Below are positions 7,331 to 10,530 of a stretch of DNA of 10,530 nt, piece by piece (position 1 is the first letter of the stretch; every line of letters starts with the position of its first letter). Made by a program: the position numbers and the translations under genes. The notes beneath the pieces were generated by a model. It ran no database searches, was not told the DNA's origin, and saw only the letters and a program-made list of their open reading frames with translations. The stretch is from Pseudodesulfovibrio sp. (lineage in GTDB: Bacteria; Desulfobacterota; Desulfovibrionia; Desulfovibrionales; Desulfovibrionaceae), in NCBI GenBank assembly GCA_022712815.1, contig JAFLJW010000319.1:1-10530 (forward strand). The letters are read 5' to 3'.

Positions 7331-8254
7331 ATGTATTACGTCTTGATGATGGAGATCAGACAGCTCAAGTATTTCATTGCCGTGGCAGAGGAACTGCATT
7401 TTGGCCGTGCTGCCGAGCGGTGCCATATCGCCCAGCCGCCGCTTTCGCAGCAGATCAAGCGGCTGGAGGAAGAGCTTGGCGTTACGCTGTTGGAACGTAC
7501 CAGCCGTAAAGTCTCGCTCACACCTGAAGGATCTGAATTTCTTGACCGCGCCCGTGATATCTTTGGTCGCATTGACGAGGCTGTGGAGCGCGTCCAGTCC
7601 ATGTCCCGCGGCGAGGAAGGATGCCTGCGCGTGGGGTTTATCGGTCCCGCCGCACTGAGCCCGTTGCCGCAGGCCATTCGCTGTTTTCGGGACACCAACC
7701 CTCGCATCAAACTTGATTTCTCGGCCAAGTCCACTACCGAGCAGTTGCCCTTGCTGCGCAATGACCGGCTCGATATTGTCTTTGTCCGACTCTTCGGTCA
7801 CGACGTCGAAGGACTGGAGCGGATGGTCTTCTTGCGCGAACCCTATGTTCTCGCTCTGCCGGGCGGACACATGCTTGCCGGACAGGAGCGGGTGGATATC
7901 AGGCAACTCGATGGCCAGCCCATGATCTTTAACCAGCGTTTTGCCCAGCCCGCGCTGTATCGCTCCCTCATGGGTTCCTTTCACAAGGTAGGCTTCGTGC
8001 CCAATATTGTTCAGGAAGTGAATACCGAGCAATCGACCATCGCGCTCGTGGCAACCGGTCTCGGCATGGCTCTCGTTCCGGCGTCCAGTGCAGGTGATCA
8101 GCGGGCTGGGGTAGTCTTTCGCCCCCTGGATGGAGACATGCCCAATTGGGAAATCACCGCCCTCTGGAAAGCCCGCAAGGAAACCGCTTTGCTCAAACGA
8201 TTTCTCGCAGTTATCGCCGAATTCCGTGAAGTGCCATCCTGCATGGCTGACTAA
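7331..8254 (+). CDS. LysR-type transcriptional regulator (copy 1)
   Basis: This 307-residue regulator has an N-terminal winged HTH beginning MEIRQLKYFIAVAEEL and continuing with AAERCHIAQPPLSQQIKRLE, then a linker helix and a two-lobed periplasmic-binding-like effector domain (from about CLRVGFIG to VIAEFREV). The QPPLSQQI recognition helix is like that of the CatM/BenM/CbnR branch, but the inducer cannot be told. The start is uncertain: the frame is open from 7283. ATG 7331 is preferred because AGGA lies eight bases upstream, while ATG 7349 (directly at MEIRQ) has no ribosome-binding site; a start there would give the commoner N-terminus and 301 residues. It is divergent from the NHL-repeat gene and 153 bases before its paralogue. 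A weak AT-rich hairpin (8253-8274) follows the stop. A 51-base block at 7409-7459 is identical to copy 2. Confidence 0.92.
   Translation: MYYVLMMEIRQLKYFIAVAEELHFGRAAERCHIAQPPLSQQIKRLEEELGVTLLERTSRKVSLTPEGSEFLDRARDIFGRIDEAVERVQSMSRGEEGCLRVGFIGPAALSPLPQAIRCFRDTNPRIKLDFSAKSTTEQLPLLRNDRLDIVFVRLFGHDVEGLERMVFLREPYVLALPGGHMLAGQERVDIRQLDGQPMIFNQRFAQPALYRSLMGSFHKVGFVPNIVQEVNTEQSTIALVATGLGMALVPASSAGDQRAGVVFRPLDGDMPNWEITALWKARKETALLKRFLAVIAEFREVPSCMAD
7409..7459 (+). repeat. 51-base identical block shared by the two lysR genes, copy A
   Basis: This encodes AAERCHIAQPPLSQQIK, covering the HTH recognition helix. It is identical in all 51 bases to 8468-8518, including every synonymous position, while codons on either side differ frequently. 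Confidence 0.9.
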
Positions 8255-8325
8255 ATCGTGTGGTAGTTCGATTTTTAGCCTCATTTTCATTTTCTCCATA
8301 ATCAGGACTTGCCATTGGTTGTTCC

Positions 8326-8368
8326 TCCAAGTATGTCCAAAAATAATGAGACGTCCAATATATATTTA
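8326..8368 (+). promoter_or_regulatory. Promoter/operator-like region of lysR-2 with TCCAA repeats
   Basis: TCCAA occurs three times, at 8326, 8336 and 8354, with spacings of 10 and 18 bases. The stretch 8351-8368 (A.GTCCAATA..TATTTA) matches the sequence upstream of lysR-1 (7300-7317) at 15 of 18 positions by eye. An imperfect LysR-like dyad TTGG-N8-CCAA (8315-8330) lies just before it. This may be a shared promoter or operator; no clear -35 box was seen. Confidence 0.4.
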
Positions 8369-8407
8369 GTGCGGTAGTAAGACTTTTTTCATATGATGGA
8401 GAGGTGT

Positions 8408-9373
8408 ATGGAATTCAGGCAACTCAAATATTTCATTGCCGTGGCCGAAGAGTTGAACTTCAGTCGCGCTGCCGAGCGGTGCCATATCGCCCAGCCGCCG
8501 CTTTCGCAGCAGATCAAGAAGCTGGAGGAGGAATTGGGGGTCAGGCTGTTCGACCGGACGAACAGGAAGGTGTCCATCACCCCGGAAGGCAGGCAGTTCC
8601 TTTGTGTAGCACGGAACACGCTGGAAACTCTTGAATGTGGAGTGGAGCGGGTGCGCATGGTGGCGCGTGGAGAAATCGGCAGGCTGCGTATCGGGTTCCT
8701 TAATTCAGCCATCCAGACCGATTTTCCCAAGGCGATTACCGCATTTCGCAAGGCGCACCCCGGTATCATCCTTGATATCAGGGAGATGCAGTCTTCAGAC
8801 CAGAATATTGCCCTGCGGTCCGGGGAACTCGATGCCGGACTGTCCCATCATTGCTACGCCGACCATGAAGATCTTGAAGCCCGGACTTTTCTCATCGACA
8901 AATATCTCCTCGCCGTACACGAAGATCACCCGCTCGCGCAAAAAGGTTTTGTCGAGTGGTCAGATCTTGATAACGAGCCGTATATCATGTTTTCACGCGA
9001 GCATTACCCCAGCGCATATGACCGGGCCATCGCTTGCTTCCACGAGAATGGTATCATGCCCCGCATCGTTCAGGAGGCCAAAACCCACCATACAAAACTC
9101 TCGCTCATAGCAGCCGGAATGGGCATCGGTTTTGTACCCGAACGGATGCGTTCCATCACCCCTGACTGCGTATGCTTGCTCCCCGTCGATCTTCAGGGCG
9201 AAACCTCGCACAGCTCCCTCAAACTCGTCTGGAAAAAGGGCGAAATATCGCCAGCCCTGCGATGCTTCCTCACCGTGACAGGCGAATTCTGTCAGGACGA
9301 CGGCACAAAAATCACACACTGCTGGAAACTGAACGGCTTAAAAAATTCGATAGGAGCAAGCACGGTCGAATAG
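8408..9373 (+). CDS. LysR-type transcriptional regulator (copy 2)
   Basis: This 321-residue paralogue of the preceding regulator starts MEFRQLKYFIAVAEELNFSR, followed by the LysR HTH and a substrate-binding-like effector domain (from about GRLRIGFLN to LTVTGEF). By hand alignment 54 of the first 65 residues match copy 1, while the effector domains share far less, so the two probably bind similar DNA but sense different ligands. The C-terminus extends about 25 residues past the usual fold (from about CQDDGTK), with a predicted non-conserved tail. The ATG at 8408 was chosen because GGAG lies six bases upstream; an in-frame ATG at 8393 has none. It is in tandem with copy 1, with 153 bases between them. 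Downstream there is only a repeat region and the convergent groEL, so no adjacent target gene is visible on this side. Confidence 0.93.
   Translation: MEFRQLKYFIAVAEELNFSRAAERCHIAQPPLSQQIKKLEEELGVRLFDRTNRKVSITPEGRQFLCVARNTLETLECGVERVRMVARGEIGRLRIGFLNSAIQTDFPKAITAFRKAHPGIILDIREMQSSDQNIALRSGELDAGLSHHCYADHEDLEARTFLIDKYLLAVHEDHPLAQKGFVEWSDLDNEPYIMFSREHYPSAYDRAIACFHENGIMPRIVQEAKTHHTKLSLIAAGMGIGFVPERMRSITPDCVCLLPVDLQGETSHSSLKLVWKKGEISPALRCFLTVTGEFCQDDGTKITHCWKLNGLKNSIGASTVE
8468..8518 (+). repeat. 51-base identical block shared by the two lysR genes, copy B
   Basis: This is identical to 7409-7459 and lies within the HTH-coding part of lysR-2. Confidence 0.9.
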
Positions 9374-9498
9374 TATAATGAGATGACTATCGAACCAGGT
9401 AGAACGTCTTTCTAATTCCTCATCCAATCGGGTCACTCTTTCTTTTATCCCACCCCGCGCGAATGCGCCTACAAAAAGTTTAGGAAAGGATGGGGGAT

Positions 9499-9569
9499 GG
9501 AGTCCATAGGAAAGGGGGATGGAACAACCCTTTTCAAAGGGTTTTCCTTCCCCCTTTCCTATGGACTCC
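9499..9569. repeat. Long inverted repeat / REP-like hairpin between lysR-2 and groEL
   Basis: The outer arms at 9499-9519 and 9549-9569 (GGAGTCCATAGG...) are perfectly complementary over 21 bp. After one mismatch pair the stem continues inward (GGAA/TTCC, one bulged C, then AACCCTT/AAGGGTT), so nearly the whole 71 bases fold into one hairpin. It is followed by a CGGAGGCA end, which on the minus strand gives the same TGCCTCCGG core seen at 1751. Just before it lies AGTTTAGGAAAGGATGGGGG, a flank I associate with this type of Desulfovibrio-like repeat (recollection, not a search). It could act as a terminator for lysR-2 or as a dispersed REP element. Confidence 0.7.
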
Positions 9570-9573
9570 GGAG

Positions 9574-9612
9574 GCAAAAAAACCGGCTCGGTCTGTTAAG
9601 ACCGAGCCGGTT
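9574..9612 (-). terminator. Intrinsic terminator of groEL
   Basis: The arms AACCGGCTCGGTCT (9581-9594) and its complement (9599-9612) form a perfect 14-bp stem with a GTTA loop. Read on the minus strand, it is followed directly by a run of T (9574-9580). It starts about 31 bases after the groEL stop codon, the classic position. Confidence 0.93.
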
Positions 9613-9643
9613 AATTATTTGGCTGAGTATGGGCTTGTACTGT

Positions 9644-10530
9644 TTAGTACATTCCGCCCATTCCGCCGCCCATTCCGCCCATGCCGGGCATTCCGCCGGG
9701 CATTCCGGCGGGTGCGGCACCTGCGGGTTCGGGCTTGTCTGCGATGGCGCACTCGGTGGTGAGCAGCAGACCAGCAACGGACGCGGCGTTCTGGAGGGCG
9801 ATGCGGGTGACCTTTTTGGGATCAATGACACCGGCCTTGATGAGATCTTCGTAGGTATCGGTAGCGGCGTTGTAGCCGAAGCCACCTTTGCCGTCCTTGG
9901 TCTTTTCGACAACGATGGAGCCTTCGAGACCGGCGTTTGCGGCGATCTGGCGAAGCGGCTCTTCAACGGCGCGGGCAATGATGTTCAGGCCAGCCTGTTC
10001 GTCATCGTCCAGGGGAGTGACCTTGGCGATGATTTTGCCTGCGCGGGCGAGGACAACTCCGCCACCGGGGATGATGCCTTCTTCGACGGCAGCGCGGGTG
10101 GCGTTGAGTGCATCTTCGACGCGGGCTTTCTTTTCCTTCATCTCGGTTTCGGTGGCGGCACCGACGTTGATGACGGCGACACCGCCGACGATTTTGGCGA
10201 GACGCTCCTGAAGCTTCTCACGATCATAGTCGGAGGAGGAATCTGCGATTTCAGCGCGGATGGTCTGGATACGGGACTTGATTTCCTTGGCGTTACCGGC
10301 ACCATCGACGATGGTGGTATTTTCCTTGTCGATGACGATGCGTTTGCAGGAACCGAGATCATTGACGGTCAGGCCTTCGATCTTGATGCCGAGGTCTTCG
10401 CAAACAACCTGTCCACCGGTGAGGGTGGCGATGTCCTTGAGCATGGCCTTGCGGCGTTCACCAAAGCCGGGGGCCTTGATGGCGACAACGTTCAGGGTGC
10501 CGCGCAGCTTGTTGACCACGAGGGTAGCCA
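9644..10530 (-). CDS. groEL: GroEL chaperonin, C-terminal half (5' end outside window)
   Basis: This is the 60-kDa chaperonin subunit, which with GroES folds proteins in an ATP-driven double-ring chamber in the cytosol. About 295 residues are present, from the apical domain (VVNKLRG, KAPGFGERRKAMLKDIA) through DYDREKLQERLAK, VGAATETEMKEKKARVEDAL and ATRAAVEEGI-PGGGV to the C-terminal tail. The acidic DDDEQAG stretch corresponds to the region carrying the ATP-hydrolysis aspartate in E. coli GroEL. The tail is the typical Gly-Gly-Met repeat (GGMPGMGGMGGGMGGMY), which lines the chamber floor, with an unusual final Tyr. The frame runs off the right edge; an N-terminal half of about 250 residues and probably groES should follow outside. 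The gene converges on lysR-2 and has its own strong terminator at 9574-9612. Confidence 0.98.
   Translation of the reverse strand, partial: ATLVVNKLRGTLNVVAIKAPGFGERRKAMLKDIATLTGGQVVCEDLGIKIEGLTVNDLGSCKRIVIDKENTTIVDGAGNAKEIKSRIQTIRAEIADSSSDYDREKLQERLAKIVGGVAVINVGAATETEMKEKKARVEDALNATRAAVEEGIIPGGGVVLARAGKIIAKVTPLDDDEQAGLNIIARAVEEPLRQIAANAGLEGSIVVEKTKDGKGGFGYNAATDTYEDLIKAGVIDPKKVTRIALQNAASVAGLLLTTECAIADKPEPAGAAPAGMPGGMPGMGGMGGGMGGMY

Noticed and set aside
7250..8299. Long minus-strand open frame continuing upstream of the NHL-repeat gene, giving a 507-residue ORF
   Set aside because: It runs antisense through the lysR-1 gene, lacks any recognisable domain, and the real gene has an AAGGAG site and signal peptide at 7249. 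The openness comes from the codon pattern of the opposite gene.
9451..9462. GCGC-GAAT-GCGC small palindrome after lysR-2
   Set aside because: A four-base stem without a T run is too weak to call a terminator.

Overview
The window looks like a chromosomal piece of a sulfate-reducing deltaproteobacterium of the Desulfovibrio/Pseudodesulfovibrio type. This is inferred from the protein families, the moderately high GC content and the TGCCTCCGG-type intergenic repeats; no rRNA or other taxonomic marker is present. No phage, transposase, CRISPR array, tRNA or rRNA gene was seen. No gene-free stretch exceeds 300 bases. The longest gaps are 1725-2018 and 9374-9643, and both hold hairpin repeats and terminators.

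Left part (1-5630). A large protein, truncated by the window edge, carries the tail of one GGDEF domain, a beta-rich linker, a second degenerate GGDEF domain and about seven TPRs. It converges on a minus-strand block. In transcription order that block is an M48/Ste24-type membrane zinc protease, a stand-alone cyclic-nucleotide-binding protein without an HTH, and phosphoglucomutase (pgm). The convergent gap holds two REP-like elements in opposite orientation around a very long, perfect, probably bidirectional terminator hairpin.

Middle part (5631-7330). A cytosolic TPR protein on the plus strand converges on a small secreted protein with three NHL-like repeats. The two stop codons are only 45 bases apart, with a candidate terminator overlapping the end of the second gene. 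The small secreted gene is divergent from a LysR-type regulator across an 81-base gap that contains a perfect GTATTG-N7-CAATAC dyad, the shape expected of a LysR-family operator.

Right part (7331-10530). Two tandem LysR-type regulators are paralogues. Their N-terminal DNA-binding domains are about 83% identical, their effector domains have diverged widely, and a 51-base block over the HTH is identical at every synonymous position. Their upstream regions also share a GTCCAATA...TATTTA motif. They are followed by a large inverted repeat and then the C-terminal half of groEL on the opposite strand with its own clear intrinsic terminator.

Most genes are ordinary. The best leads are the duplicated LysR pair with shared operator-like sequences and a divergent small secreted target, the degenerate GGDEF-TPR protein, and the hairpin repeat family. 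I did not find a clear new multi-gene defence or metabolic system.
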